64,000 nt of DNA from Stenotrophomonas sp. UBA2629. GTDB lineage: Bacteria > Pseudomonadota > Gammaproteobacteria > Xanthomonadales > Xanthomonadaceae. Both the position numbers and the translations under genes were made by a program. The stretch lies in NCBI GenBank assembly GCA_002359895.1, contig DEOB01000006.1, forward strand, positions 72,595-136,594, written 5' to 3'. Positions 1 through 10,008 of the stretch are shown here, piece by piece (the first letter of the stretch is position 1; each line of letters opens with the position of its first letter). A model generated the notes under the pieces. That model did no database searches and was not told the origin of the DNA. It saw nothing but the letters and a program-made list of their open reading frames with translations.

Positions 1-16
1 CCACAGGATCCATCAC

Positions 17-2479
17 ATGAGCCGTATGCCGTCTGCCCCCGCCTTTCACCCCGTGCGCCGCCCGTTGGCGGGCCTGGCCTGTCTGCTGGCGCTGTCGTTC
101 GCGCCGTTGCTGCAGGCTGCGCCTGCCGGGCTGGAGCGGGAGGTCAATACCTTCATCGGCAGCAAGGATGACGGCAACACCTTTCCCGGGGCGTCGGCGC
201 CGTTCGGCTTGATCCAGGTCAGCCCCATCGGCAGCCATTACGCCGGGTGGCGCTATGACGACGAAAAGATCCGGGGCTTCGGGCACTCCTTCATTTCCGG
301 TGCCGGTTGCTGGGAACAGGGCGGGCAGGTGTCGGTACTGCCGGTCACCGGCAGCATCGGCCCGGGCGGTGATTTCGACACGGCCAACGCCAAGCGGTTC
401 GACCACAAGAACTACGCGTCCAGCTACAGCCACGACGGCGAAGTAGGGCAGGCGGGCTACTACAAGGTGCGCCTCACCAGTTACGGCGGCATCGATGTGG
501 AAGCCACCGCGCGCACCCGCGCGGCCAGCGAGCGTTACACCTTCAGCGCCGGCAGCGGGCAGGGCCACGTGTTGGTCAATGTGGGCCAGGCCAATGAGCG
601 CCATTCGGTGATCGGCAGTGTCGTTGACGTGGTCGGTGACCGTGCGGTGGAAGGCAAGCTGGTGACCAAAAGCTTCTGCGGCGGGCACCAATACACCACG
701 TGGTTCCGCATTGAGTTTGATCGGCCGTTCAAGGCGTTTGGCACCTGGGGCGAAGGCGGTGGCCTGCCCAACGCGCGCCACAGCATGGAAGGCGAGCTCA
801 AGCCCAACGGTGCGTGGTTGAGCTTTGACCTGGCCGATGGCCGCGCGGTGACCGCCACCAGCGCCATCTCGCATGTGGATGCCGAAGGTGCGCGCAACAA
901 CCTGCGTGCCGATGGCATGCAGGGTAATGCGCTGATGGGCTTTGACCGCATGCGCACGCTCGCGCAACAGGCCTGGAACAAGGAACTGGATGCCGTGCGC
1001 GTGCAGGGCGGCAATGCCGACGACCGCACCGTGCTGTACACCGCGCTGTACCACGCGCTGCTGCAGCCGATGACCGGTAGCGATGCCGATGGCCGCTACC
1101 GTGGCTATGACGATGGCATCCATCGCGCGGATGGTTGGACGTACTACGAGTATTTCTCGCTGTGGGACACCTACCGCACACAGAATCAGTGGTTGGCGAT
1201 GACCCGCCCGGACGTGGCGCGCGATATCGGCCGCAGTGTGTTGGCCATCGACGAGCAAGGGGGGTGGTTGCCGCGTTGGGGCTATGCCAACTTTGAAACC
1301 AACATCATGACCGGCGATCCGGTGACGCCGTTCCTGGTGGATTTGTGGCGTTTTGGCGCGCTGGATGGCCGCGAAGCCGATGCGTGGAACGCGCTGCGTC
1401 GCAATGCGTTCTCGATGCCGCCGATGAACTCTCGTTTTGCCGGGCGCTCGGGCAATGCCAGTTATCTGGCCAATGGCTATGTCGCCTACGACCGTGCATT
1501 CCCATCCAAGGGCATGGACGTTGACCCGCACCATGGCGGCTCGGCCACGCTGGAATACGCCTTGGCCGACTGCGCACTGGCGCAGATGGCTGATGGCCTG
1601 GGTCATGCCGACGATGCCAAAACCCTGCGCGAACGCGGTGGCAACTGGCACAAAGTGTGGGATGCGCAGGTGCGCGATGCCGAGACCGGCATGAGTGGTT
1701 TCCCGCGTCCACGCGCGGAAGGCGGGCAGTGGTACACGCCGGCCGATGGCCACTACAGCCCGCGTTCGCAGCATGGCTTCCACGAAGGCACCGGTTGGCA
1801 ATACCAGTGGCTGGCGCAGCAGGACGTGCCGGGCCTGGTGACGGCCATGCATGGCCGTGAAAAGGCCGGGCAGCGTCTGGATGCTTTCTTCGCCTACGAC
1901 GAGCTGCTCAAAGCACCGCTCTCCGCCGCGCGCAAGGAGTGGGTAGTGGGGCCGTACAGCTACTACAACCAATACCGCTACAACCCGAACAATGAGCCGG
2001 ACCTGCATTCGCCGTGGATGTACACGCTGATCGGCCAGCCGTGGAAGACCGCCACCGTGGTGCGCGCCGCGCAGCAGCTGTTCACCAATGCGCCCAATGG
2101 CGTGACCGGCAATGACGACCTGGGCACGATGTCGGCCTGGTACCTGTTCAGTGCGTTGGGCCTGTACCCCGCCGTGCCGGGCAGTGGCGAACTGCTGCTG
2201 CATGCGCCGCGTTTCAGCAATGCGCAGGTCAAGCTGGGCAACGGCCGCACGCTGACGCTGCAGGCTCCCGGTGCTGATGGCCGCAGCCTGCAATACATCC
2301 AGAGCGTGCAGTTCAACGGCAAGCCGCAGCCGCAGGTGTGGCTGGACTGGGCGCAGCTGCGCAACGGCGGCACGGTGAACTTTGCGCTGGGCGCGCAGGC
2401 ACCGGAGCAGGGCTGGGGCACTGAGGTGGCCGATCTGCCGGTTTCCTACTGCGCCACACCGGGTAGCAGCTTGAAGTGA
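17..2479 (+). CDS. GH92 family alpha-mannosidase, secreted
   Basis: Probable exo-acting alpha-mannosidase of glycoside hydrolase family 92, which removes alpha-linked mannose from N-glycans or mannans with calcium help. An N-terminal signal peptide (about residues 1-35, hydrophobic run ending LLQAA) points to the periplasm or outside. Family motifs are clear: VNTFIGS..GNTFPGA near residue 43, GFGHSFISGAGC near 90, and GNDDLGTMSAWYLF near 698 in the C-terminal catalytic domain. The 820 aa length is normal for GH92. The start at 17 is the first ATG in the window; ATG at 26 is an alternative. It is the first visible gene of a seven-gene mannose operon and its stop overlaps the next start, so the operon may begin further left. 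Family assignment is firm; exact linkage specificity is not readable. Confidence 0.93.
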   Translation: MSRMPSAPAFHPVRRPLAGLACLLALSFAPLLQAAPAGLEREVNTFIGSKDDGNTFPGASAPFGLIQVSPIGSHYAGWRYDDEKIRGFGHSFISGAGCWEQGGQVSVLPVTGSIGPGGDFDTANAKRFDHKNYASSYSHDGEVGQAGYYKVRLTSYGGIDVEATARTRAASERYTFSAGSGQGHVLVNVGQANERHSVIGSVVDVVGDRAVEGKLVTKSFCGGHQYTTWFRIEFDRPFKAFGTWGEGGGLPNARHSMEGELKPNGAWLSFDLADGRAVTATSAISHVDAEGARNNLRADGMQGNALMGFDRMRTLAQQAWNKELDAVRVQGGNADDRTVLYTALYHALLQPMTGSDADGRYRGYDDGIHRADGWTYYEYFSLWDTYRTQNQWLAMTRPDVARDIGRSVLAIDEQGGWLPRWGYANFETNIMTGDPVTPFLVDLWRFGALDGREADAWNALRRNAFSMPPMNSRFAGRSGNASYLANGYVAYDRAFPSKGMDVDPHHGGSATLEYALADCALAQMADGLGHADDAKTLRERGGNWHKVWDAQVRDAETGMSGFPRPRAEGGQWYTPADGHYSPRSQHGFHEGTGWQYQWLAQQDVPGLVTAMHGREKAGQRLDAFFAYDELLKAPLSAARKEWVVGPYSYYNQYRYNPNNEPDLHSPWMYTLIGQPWKTATVVRAAQQLFTNAPNGVTGNDDLGTMSAWYLFSALGLYPAVPGSGELLLHAPRFSNAQVKLGNGRTLTLQAPGADGRSLQYIQSVQFNGKPQPQVWLDWAQLRNGGTVNFALGAQAPEQGWGTEVADLPVSYCATPGSSLK

Positions 2480-3639
2480 TGGACAAGCGCGCCAAGTCAG
2501 CGAAGCCATTGCCGGGTGCCGATGCGCTCACCGGCGATCCATTAGGCTTGGCGCACTCAGACAGACCAGCGGATGCAATGAACGAGAAATCTCCAGGCGC
2601 CAGCAAGGGCGTGCGCAAGGCTGAAAAGCGGGCGGTCACCGTCACCGATATCGCACAGGCGGTGGGCGTGTCGCGGGCAACCGTGTCACTGGTGCTGCGG
2701 GGCAGCCCGCTGGTCAATGTCGATACGCGCGCCAAGGTGGAAGCCGAGCTGCGCCGCCAGCGTTATGTGTACAACCGCACGGCGGCCAACCTGCGCCGGC
2801 GCACGTCCTCATCCATCGCGCTGGTCATCAACGACCTCTCCAACCCGTTCTTCGCAGAGTTTGCATCGGGCGTGGATGAGGCGCTCGGCGGCAAGGGCTA
2901 TGTCACCCTGCTGGGCAGCACCGGCGAATCGCCGGAGCGTCAGCAGGCGGTGTTGTCCACGTTGATGGAACACACCCCCACCGGTTTCATTCTGTCGCCG
3001 GCAGAAGGCAGCGACACACAGGCGCTGACGCAGGTGTTGGGCGTGCATGCCAACGTGCTGCTGTTCAACCGTGAGCTGGCAGGTGCCGAATGGGATTTCC
3101 TCACCTTGGACAACCAGCACGGCGCGTACATGGCGACGCGTCACCTGATCGAACGCGGGCATCGTGACATCGCCTTCTTCGGCGGACACGCTGCATCCAG
3201 TTCGTGCCTGCAGCGTCGCACCGGTTACCAGCAGGCATTGAGCGAGGCCGGCTTGTCGGCGCGCGCGGAATGGTTGATTGAATCGGCCCCCAATCGCTTG
3301 GAAGCCGCCGCGCGCACCGGCGAACTGTTCAACAGTGAGCAGCGCCCCAGCGCGGCGGTCTGCTACAACGACACCGTCGCGCTTGGCCTGATGCTGGGCC
3401 TGACCTCGCGTGGCATCCGCCCGGGTGGCGATTTCGCCGTCACCGGGTTCGATGATATTTCCGAAGCCGCCGTCGCGGTGCCGCCGCTGACGACCTTGAC
3501 CGCCGACCCGCGCGAACGGGGTCGCCAAGCAGCTGCGTTGTTGCTGCAACGGCTGGACAACCCCGACGCACCGCCGATGCGCACCGTTGCACCGGTGCAA
3601 TTGCGCATCCGCGAGAGTAGTGCGGCGCGGCCTGCCTGA
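2479..3639 (+). CDS. LacI family transcriptional regulator
   Basis: DNA-binding repressor of the LacI/GalR family, likely controlling the surrounding mannoside operon in response to a sugar. A helix-turn-helix (VTDIAQAVGVSRATVSLVLRG) lies near residues 55-80 from this start and is followed by the hinge helix and a periplasmic-binding-protein-like effector domain (ALVINDLSNPFF onward). The ATG at 2479 overlaps the GH92 stop; an internal ATG at 2578 (MNEKSPG) would remove a non-conserved N-terminal tail and give a more usual LacI length of about 350 residues, so either start is possible. Being inside the operon implies autoregulation, but the operator would lie left of the window. The inducer is unknown. 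Confidence 0.9.
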   Translation: MDKRAKSAKPLPGADALTGDPLGLAHSDRPADAMNEKSPGASKGVRKAEKRAVTVTDIAQAVGVSRATVSLVLRGSPLVNVDTRAKVEAELRRQRYVYNRTAANLRRRTSSSIALVINDLSNPFFAEFASGVDEALGGKGYVTLLGSTGESPERQQAVLSTLMEHTPTGFILSPAEGSDTQALTQVLGVHANVLLFNRELAGAEWDFLTLDNQHGAYMATRHLIERGHRDIAFFGGHAASSSCLQRRTGYQQALSEAGLSARAEWLIESAPNRLEAAARTGELFNSEQRPSAAVCYNDTVALGLMLGLTSRGIRPGGDFAVTGFDDISEAAVAVPPLTTLTADPRERGRQAAALLLQRLDNPDAPPMRTVAPVQLRIRESSAARPA

Positions 3640-3685
3640 CGCTCAAACCCTTTCCTCCACATCACCGCACCGAGGCGCAACGCGC

Positions 3686-4993
3686 ATGGCGATACCCACA
3701 ACACCGCTGAAAACGACCGGCTCGTCCGCCTCGGTGGTCAACCCGCGCATGGCCTTGGCGGTGGCCACCACCATCTTCTTCATGTGGGGCTTTTTGACCA
3801 GCCTCAACGATGTGTTGATTCCGCACCTGAAGGCGGTGTTCGAGTTGAATTACACCCGCGCGATGCTGGTGCAGTTCACCTTTTTTGGTGCGTATTTCCT
3901 GATGTCGTTGCCGGCGGGCCGGTTGGTGGCACGCCTGGGTTACAAGAACGGCATCGTCGCCGGCCTGGTGATCGCCGGCATTGGTGCGTTGGGTTTCTGG
4001 CCGGCGTCGTCGCTGCGGATCTATGAGGCATTTTTGGCCTCGCTGTTTGTCCTGGCCACCGGCATTACCGTGCTGCAGGTAGCCGCCAATCCTTACGTCG
4101 CCTTGTTGGGGCCGGAGCAGACCGCGTCCAGCCGGCTCACGCTTGCGCAGGCGCTGAACTCGCTGGGCACCACACTGGCGCCGCTGTTTGGCGGCTTGTT
4201 GATCCTCGGCACCACCGTAAAAAGCGGCGAGCAGATCGCCGCACTGCCCGCAGCCGAACAAATCGCATACCGCGCCGCTGAAGCGCAGTCCGTGCTGGGC
4301 CCGTATGTTGGCCTGGCGATCACGCTGATGTTGCTGGCGGTGTTTGTGTACCTGTTCCGCCTGCCGTCGCTGACCGAGGCCACCGAGCAGGCCGATACCA
4401 GCCACCACACGCTGTTTGATGCCCTGCGCAAGCCGCATGTGTTTTTCGGCGTGTTGGCGATCTTCTTCTACGTGGGCGCGGAAGTATCCATCGGCAGCTT
4501 CCTGGTCAACTATCTATCGCTACCGGAAATCGGTGGGCTCACCGAGCAACAGGCCACTAACTACGTGTCGGCGTATTGGGGCGGTGCGATGATCGGCCGC
4601 TTTGCCGGCTCGGCGTTGCTGGTGCGTTATTCGCCACGCAGGCTGCTGTCTGGTTTTGCGGTCGCCAACATCGTGTTGCTGGCGCTGACCTTGATGTCGT
4701 CCGGGCAGGTGGCGTTGTACTGCATCGTGGCCACGGGCCTGTTCAACTCGATCATGTTCCCGACCATCTTCGCGCTGGGCATCGAGCGGCTGGGCCCGCT
4801 CACCAACAAGGCCTCCAGCCTGCTGATCATGGCCATTGTGGGTGGCGCGTTGATACCGCTGTTGCAGGGCGTATTGGCCGACCGCATTGGCCTGCATTAC
4901 TCCTTCATCGTGCCGCTGCTCTGCTACGGCTACGTCATTTTTTACGGACTGGTGGGCTCGCGCCCCGGTACCGGCAACGGCCAAGGAGGCTGA
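3686..4993 (+). CDS. FucP-type MFS sugar permease
   Basis: Major facilitator superfamily sugar:proton symporter of the FucP/glucose-galactose porter group, an inner-membrane protein with about 12 helices. The N-terminal MWGFLTSLNDVLIPHLK and the LVQFTFFGAYFLMSLPAGRL stretch are typical of this group. The ATG at 3686 (MAIPTTPLK) is preferred over an upstream in-frame start that would overlap the regulator gene and add a non-hydrophobic, arginine-rich tail. Length is then 435 aa, normal for the family. It lies between the regulator and the kinase and so probably brings in mannose, or fructose, released by the cluster's mannosidases. The substrate is inferred from context only. Confidence 0.9.
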   Translation: MAIPTTPLKTTGSSASVVNPRMALAVATTIFFMWGFLTSLNDVLIPHLKAVFELNYTRAMLVQFTFFGAYFLMSLPAGRLVARLGYKNGIVAGLVIAGIGALGFWPASSLRIYEAFLASLFVLATGITVLQVAANPYVALLGPEQTASSRLTLAQALNSLGTTLAPLFGGLLILGTTVKSGEQIAALPAAEQIAYRAAEAQSVLGPYVGLAITLMLLAVFVYLFRLPSLTEATEQADTSHHTLFDALRKPHVFFGVLAIFFYVGAEVSIGSFLVNYLSLPEIGGLTEQQATNYVSAYWGGAMIGRFAGSALLVRYSPRRLLSGFAVANIVLLALTLMSSGQVALYCIVATGLFNSIMFPTIFALGIERLGPLTNKASSLLIMAIVGGALIPLLQGVLADRIGLHYSFIVPLLCYGYVIFYGLVGSRPGTGNGQGG

Positions 4994-4999
4994 GGCCAG

Positions 5000-5995
5000 A
5001 TGGGCAAGATTGTTTGTTTCGGCGAAATTTTGATCGATCTATTGGCGCAGCCACCGGCAACGCCGGACACTCCGCGCGCGTTCCTGCAGTACGCCGGCGG
5101 TGCCCCCGCCAACGTCGCAGTGGCGGCCGCGCGCCTGGGGGCCAGCAGCCACTTCGCCGGCATGCTGGGCCGCGACATGTTTGGTGACTTCCTGGTTGAA
5201 AGCCTGGAGCAGGCCGGCGTCGCCACCGATTGCATCGTCCGTACGGATGCGGCAAAAACCGCGCTGGCTTTCGTCGCACTGGATGCCAGCGGCGAGCGCA
5301 GCTTCAGTTTCTATCGTCCACCGGCGGCGGACCTGCTGTTCCGCAGCGAGCACTTCAATGAAGCCTGCTTCGAGCAGACCGCCTGCTTCCATGTCTGTTC
5401 CAACAGCCTGACCGAGCCGGCCATCGCCGAAGCGACGTTCACCGGCATGGACCGCGCACGCGCGGCCGGTGCGGTGGTCAGCCTGGATCTGAACCTGCGC
5501 CCGGCGTTGTGGCCGGCGGATGTCGACCCCACGCCGCGGCTGTGGCAGGCGCTTGAGCGTGCCGAGCTGGTCAAGCTGTCGCGTGAGGAGCTGGACTACC
5601 TTGCGCAACCGCTTGGGGACGACGGTGAGGTGCAGGTGCTGAGGCGCCTGCTGGGTGCGCGCACGCGCTGGCTGATTGTTACCGACGGTGCCGGCATGCT
5701 GCGCTGGTACACGCGTCAGGCCAGTGGCGAGGTGCCCAGTTTCCAGGTGGATGCAGTGGATACCACTGCCGCCGGGGATGCATTTGTCGGCGGCGTGCTG
5801 GTGGGATTGGGTGAGCGCGGCGGTGCCGGCGAGGGCTTTGCCGCGTTCTGCGAAAACCCGCAGGCCATTACCGAAACACTGCGCTTTGCCGCCGCCGTGG
5901 GTGCGTTGGCCGTTACCCGCAAGGGCGCCTTCGCCGCCATGCCCAGCCTGCACGAAGTGCAGCAACTGTTGCAGCAACAGGATGTCATCGCATGA
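5000..5995 (+). CDS. PfkB family carbohydrate kinase (fructokinase-like)
   Basis: Cytoplasmic sugar kinase of the ribokinase/PfkB family, most like bacterial fructokinases. The N-terminus (CFGEILIDL) and the early glycine-rich AGGAPANVAVAAARLG motif form the sugar site. The C-terminal DTTAAGDAFVGG carries the catalytic aspartate and anion hole; an alanine replaces the first glycine of the usual DTTGAGD. It starts 6 bp after the permease stop and overlaps the next gene by four bases (ATGA). Next to a mannose isomerase, the likely job is fructose to fructose-6-phosphate, feeding glycolysis without a mannokinase. The length of 331 aa is normal. Confidence 0.9.
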   Translation: MGKIVCFGEILIDLLAQPPATPDTPRAFLQYAGGAPANVAVAAARLGASSHFAGMLGRDMFGDFLVESLEQAGVATDCIVRTDAAKTALAFVALDASGERSFSFYRPPAADLLFRSEHFNEACFEQTACFHVCSNSLTEPAIAEATFTGMDRARAAGAVVSLDLNLRPALWPADVDPTPRLWQALERAELVKLSREELDYLAQPLGDDGEVQVLRRLLGARTRWLIVTDGAGMLRWYTRQASGEVPSFQVDAVDTTAAGDAFVGGVLVGLGERGGAGEGFAAFCENPQAITETLRFAAAVGALAVTRKGAFAAMPSLHEVQQLLQQQDVIA

Positions 5996-7236
5996 ATACC
6001 CGCACTCCCGACTTCCGCTCCCCGGCTTTCCTGCGCGCGCATATCGCCGACACGATGGCCTTCTATCACCCGCACTGCATTGATCCGCAGGGGGGCTTTT
6101 TTCATTACTACCGTGACGATGGCAGCGTCTATGACGCCACCCATCGCCACCTGGTGAGCAGCACGCGTTTTGTCTTCAACTACGCCATGGCCTACCGCGA
6201 ATACGGCAATGCCGAGTATCTGGACGCGGTCAAGCATGGCGTGGATTACCTGCGCAACGTGCACCGCAACCCCGCCACCGGCGGCTATGCGTGGACGCTG
6301 CGCGAGGGCAAGGTCGAGGACGACATGAACCACTGCTACGGCGTGGCTTTTGTGCTGCTGGCCTACAGCTGTGCGTTGAAGGCCGGCATCGAGCAGGGCC
6401 GCGTGTGGATGGATGAAACCTGGCAGCTGCTGGAGCACCATTTCTGGGAGCCCCAGTACGGTCTTTACCGTGACGAGGCCGATGCGCAGTGGAACTTCAC
6501 CGGCTACCGCGGCCAGAACGCCAACATGCATATGTGCGAGGCCATGCTCGCCGCGTTCGAGGCCAGCGGTGAGCAGCGCTATCTCGATCGCGCACTGCAG
6601 CTGGCCGACAACATGACCCGCCATCAAGCCGCCAAGGCCGGTGGGCTGGTGTGGGAGCACTACGACACCGAGTGGAACATTGATTGGGATTACAACCTCG
6701 ACAATCCCAAGCACCTGTTCCGCCCGTGGGGTTTCCAGCCCGGCCACCAGACCGAATGGGCCAAGCTGCTGATGATTCTGGACCGCCACGTCCAGGCCGA
6801 TTGGCTGGTGCCGACCGCACGGCATCTGTTTGATACAGCCATGGCCAATGCATGGGACCAAGCGCGCGGTGGCCTGTATTACGGCTTCGCACCGCAGGCG
6901 CGCCGCCAGCCCGGCATGGACGGTGCGGCCATCGGCAGCGACAGTTTTGTCTGCGACGACGACAAGTATTTCTGGGTGCAGGCCGAATCGCTGGCCGCTG
7001 CCGCGCTGCTGGCCAAGCGCACCGGCGATGCCAGCTACTGGCAGTGGTACGAGCGCCTGTGGGCGTATTCGTGGACGCACCTGGTGGATCACAAATACGG
7101 CGCGTGGTTCCGCATCCTCGACGCGGACAACCGCAAGTACAGCGACGAGAAGAGCCCGGCAGGCAAGACCGACTACCACACCATGGGCGCCTGCCACGAA
7201 GTGTTGAACGTGGTGCGCGAGGGCGTGCCGGGCTGA
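5992..7236 (+). CDS. AGE family epimerase/isomerase, probable mannose isomerase
   Basis: Member of the N-acylglucosamine 2-epimerase family with an alpha/alpha barrel; the family includes D-mannose isomerase (mannose to fructose), aldose-ketose isomerases and cellobiose epimerases. The sequence shows the family's RHLVSSTRFVFNYA stretch, the GWDWDYN-like acidic/aromatic segment (WNIDWDYNLDNP) and conserved histidines (RPWGFQPGHQTEW, YHTMGACHEVL). The length of 414 aa fits. Translation is coupled to the fructokinase by an ATGA overlap, which strongly suggests the pair works in series (mannose to fructose to fructose-6-phosphate). Mannose isomerase is preferred over epimerase by context. Confidence 0.85.
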   Translation: MNTRTPDFRSPAFLRAHIADTMAFYHPHCIDPQGGFFHYYRDDGSVYDATHRHLVSSTRFVFNYAMAYREYGNAEYLDAVKHGVDYLRNVHRNPATGGYAWTLREGKVEDDMNHCYGVAFVLLAYSCALKAGIEQGRVWMDETWQLLEHHFWEPQYGLYRDEADAQWNFTGYRGQNANMHMCEAMLAAFEASGEQRYLDRALQLADNMTRHQAAKAGGLVWEHYDTEWNIDWDYNLDNPKHLFRPWGFQPGHQTEWAKLLMILDRHVQADWLVPTARHLFDTAMANAWDQARGGLYYGFAPQARRQPGMDGAAIGSDSFVCDDDKYFWVQAESLAAAALLAKRTGDASYWQWYERLWAYSWTHLVDHKYGAWFRILDADNRKYSDEKSPAGKTDYHTMGACHEVLNVVREGVPG

Positions 7237-7281
7237 GTCCCGGCGCATCGGCAGCGGCAACGGCGGCGAAAGGAGTATGTG

Positions 7282-10008
7282 ATGCAGCAGTTCGTCATTG
7301 AATTTGGATCGATACAAGCACTGTCGGCACGGCGGCTGCGGGTGCTGTTGGCGGGCATGCTGTGTCTGTTGTCCAGCGTGACGTCGGCCGCACCGTTGCA
7401 GGCGCAGTGGAGTTTCCGGCTGCTGCCGGGCGATGCGCAGTTGCAGGCGCACCCTGGCATGGATACATGGCGCCCGGCGCAGGTGCCCGGCAGCGTGCAT
7501 ACCGACCTGATGGCGGCCGGTGTGATCGGCGACCCCTACGTGGGCGCGGCCGAAGCCGGGCTGCAGTGGATTGGGCTGGGCAATTGGGAATACCGCGCGC
7601 GCTTCGATGTGGACGCTGCAACGTTGAACAAACGCCACAGCGCACTGCGTTTTGACGGGCTGGATACATTTGCGCAGGTCAGCCTCAACGGCGTGCCGCT
7701 GTTGCAGGCCGACAACGCGCACCGCACCTGGAGCGCGCGTACCGATGGACAGCTGCGTGCCAAGGGCAATGAACTGCTCATCGTGTTCCGCTCGCCCATC
7801 GGCACGCTGCTGCCGCAGGTGCAGGCCATGCCGCACAAGATTGCCGGCAACTATCCCTCGCCCTATGGCGACGAGCCCAAGGACGCGATGGTCGGCAACT
7901 TCGTGCGCAAGCCGGCCTATCACTTCGGTTGGGATTGGGGCCCGCGCTATGTGACCGCCGGGGTCTGGCGTGCGGTGCAGCTGCACAGCTGGGACGACAA
8001 CCGCATCACCGACCTGGCCGTGCGTACCGATGCACTGGATGCCCAGCGCGCCGAGTTGAGTGTGCTGTTGCAGTTGGAGCAGTCCAACGGAGCAGGCAAG
8101 GCCAAGATCGTGGTCGATGTGCTGGACCCGGATGGCAAGCGCGTTGCACAGCTCAACCATGACGCCACGTTGCAGCCCGGCGACAACACCGTGCAGCTTC
8201 CGCTGCATATCGCCCAGCCGCGCCGCTGGTGGCCGGTGGGCCATGGCGCGCAGGACCGCTACACCGTGCAGGCACGCGTGGACGGCGGCCGCGATGCTGA
8301 ACACCAGGCCAGCCTGCGCACCGGGCTGCGCACGGTGGAACTACGTCGCCACGAAGATGCCGACGGCGGGCAGGGCTTTGCTTTCGTCATCAATGGCGTG
8401 CCGGTGTTTGCCAAGGGCGCGAATGTGATTCCGTTTGATGCGTTCCCGGCGCGGGTAACGCGCGAGCGCCTACGTCGCGATCTGCAGGCCGCGCGCGATG
8501 CCAACATGAACATGCTGCGCAACTGGGGCGGCGGCTATTACGAGGATGATGCGTTCTTCGACATCGCCGATGAGCTGGGCCTGCTGGTCTGGCAGGATTT
8601 CATGTTCGGCGGCGGCATGCAGCCCGGTTATGACCCGGCGTTCCGCAGCAATGTGGTGGCCGAAGCGCGCGACAACATCCGCCGCCTGCGCCATCACCCC
8701 AGCATCGTGCTGTGGTGTGGCAACAACGAAGAAGAAACCGCGTGGAAGGATTGGGGCCACGGCAAACAATTGACCGAGGCCGATCCTGCCTTCGCTACGA
8801 AGGTGTGGCAGGGCTATGTGGAGTTGTTCGGCAATGACCTGCGCAAGGTGGTGGCCGAAGAAGCGCTGGGCGTGCCGTATTGGTCCAGCTCACCGAGTAA
8901 CGACCTGGACAGCAAGGCCAACGATTCGCGTCGCGGCGACAAACACTATTGGGATGTCTGGGGTGGCCCGGCGCTGCCGGTCACGGCGTATCTGCGCGAG
9001 ACCCCGCGTTTCATGTCCGAGTACGGCCTGCAGGCGTGGCCGCAACTGTCCACCGTCGATGCCTTCGCAAGGCCGCAGGAGCAGCAGATCGATGGCGAGG
9101 TCATCCGCGCCCATCAGAAGTTCATGGCCGGCAAAGGCAACGAGCGACTGCTGCATTACATTGAAATGGAATACGGCACGCCGCGCACGTTTGCCGACTT
9201 CATTTACCTCAGCCAGGTGATGCAGGCCGAGGGCATTGCACTGGCCGCGTTGCATCACCGCGCGTCGCAGCCGTACACCATGGGCTCGCTGTACTGGCAG
9301 CTCAACGATGTGTGGCCGGGTGCGTCGTGGTCCAGCCTGGATTACTTCGGCAACTGGAAGGCGCTGCATTTTCATGCGCGGCGTTTCTTCGCCGACGTGA
9401 CGGTGGCGGCATTGCGCGATGCACAGGAAACACGCATCAGTCTGCTCAACGACAATCAAACCGCGGTGGATGCGCAACTGCGCTACCGGGTGATGGATTT
9501 CGATGGCCGCGTACTGCAGCGACAACAGCACGCGGTGCGCTTGGCGCCGCTGGCAGCAACAGCGTTCGCCCGCTTCAGCGACGCTGACTTGTTGAAGGGT
9601 GCAGATCCGCAACGCACGTTTGCCGTGTTTGAACTGTTCAATGGCGAAACGCTGCTGGCACAGCGCATCGTTTACTTTGCAGCGGCCAAGAATCAGGTGT
9701 TGTCGGTCACGCCGGTACAGGCCGAGCTGACTGCTGAAGGCGACCATTACCGCCTGCGTTTGAGCAGCGCAACGCTTGCCCGTGCGCTGTGGATTGATTT
9801 TGGAACCGCTGCCGCACAGCTCGATGACAATGCATTGGACGTGTTGCCCGGCCACCCTCATGACGTGGTCGTGCGCAGCCGCGCCGATCTGTCCACCCTG
9901 CGTGCTGCGCTGCGCCTGAACCACCTGGGCCAGGTACTGCACGCTGCTCCTGCTTCATCTCACTTCCGTTCATCGCAAGACAACGCTTCCATCCAGAGGA
10001 ACCCATGA
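7282..10008 (+). CDS. GH2 family beta-mannosidase, secreted
   Basis: Exo-beta-mannosidase of glycoside hydrolase family 2, which would remove the single beta-mannose of an N-glycan core or terminal mannose of mannan. An N-terminal signal peptide (hydrophobic run LRVLLAGMLCLLSSVTSA) implies export. The N-terminal sugar-binding and immunoglobulin-like domains precede the catalytic barrel. The acid/base glutamate is in WCGNNEEE near residue 482 and the nucleophile glutamate in MSEYGLQ near residue 580. A ribosome site AGGAG at 7271 favours ATG 7282 over the adjacent GTG at 7279. The 908 aa length fits the family. The stop overlaps the GH47 start. Confidence 0.92.
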   Translation: MQQFVIEFGSIQALSARRLRVLLAGMLCLLSSVTSAAPLQAQWSFRLLPGDAQLQAHPGMDTWRPAQVPGSVHTDLMAAGVIGDPYVGAAEAGLQWIGLGNWEYRARFDVDAATLNKRHSALRFDGLDTFAQVSLNGVPLLQADNAHRTWSARTDGQLRAKGNELLIVFRSPIGTLLPQVQAMPHKIAGNYPSPYGDEPKDAMVGNFVRKPAYHFGWDWGPRYVTAGVWRAVQLHSWDDNRITDLAVRTDALDAQRAELSVLLQLEQSNGAGKAKIVVDVLDPDGKRVAQLNHDATLQPGDNTVQLPLHIAQPRRWWPVGHGAQDRYTVQARVDGGRDAEHQASLRTGLRTVELRRHEDADGGQGFAFVINGVPVFAKGANVIPFDAFPARVTRERLRRDLQAARDANMNMLRNWGGGYYEDDAFFDIADELGLLVWQDFMFGGGMQPGYDPAFRSNVVAEARDNIRRLRHHPSIVLWCGNNEEETAWKDWGHGKQLTEADPAFATKVWQGYVELFGNDLRKVVAEEALGVPYWSSSPSNDLDSKANDSRRGDKHYWDVWGGPALPVTAYLRETPRFMSEYGLQAWPQLSTVDAFARPQEQQIDGEVIRAHQKFMAGKGNERLLHYIEMEYGTPRTFADFIYLSQVMQAEGIALAALHHRASQPYTMGSLYWQLNDVWPGASWSSLDYFGNWKALHFHARRFFADVTVAALRDAQETRISLLNDNQTAVDAQLRYRVMDFDGRVLQRQQHAVRLAPLAATAFARFSDADLLKGADPQRTFAVFELFNGETLLAQRIVYFAAAKNQVLSVTPVQAELTAEGDHYRLRLSSATLARALWIDFGTAAAQLDDNALDVLPGHPHDVVVRSRADLSTLRAALRLNHLGQVLHAAPASSHFRSSQDNASIQRNP

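Noticed and set aside
5716..8304. Very long minus-strand ORF (862 codons) across the fructokinase, isomerase and beta-mannosidase genes
   Set aside because: Its product is His/Arg/Gln-rich with no domain, and it lies antisense to three genes with clear catalytic motifs; high-GC DNA commonly leaves such antisense frames open.
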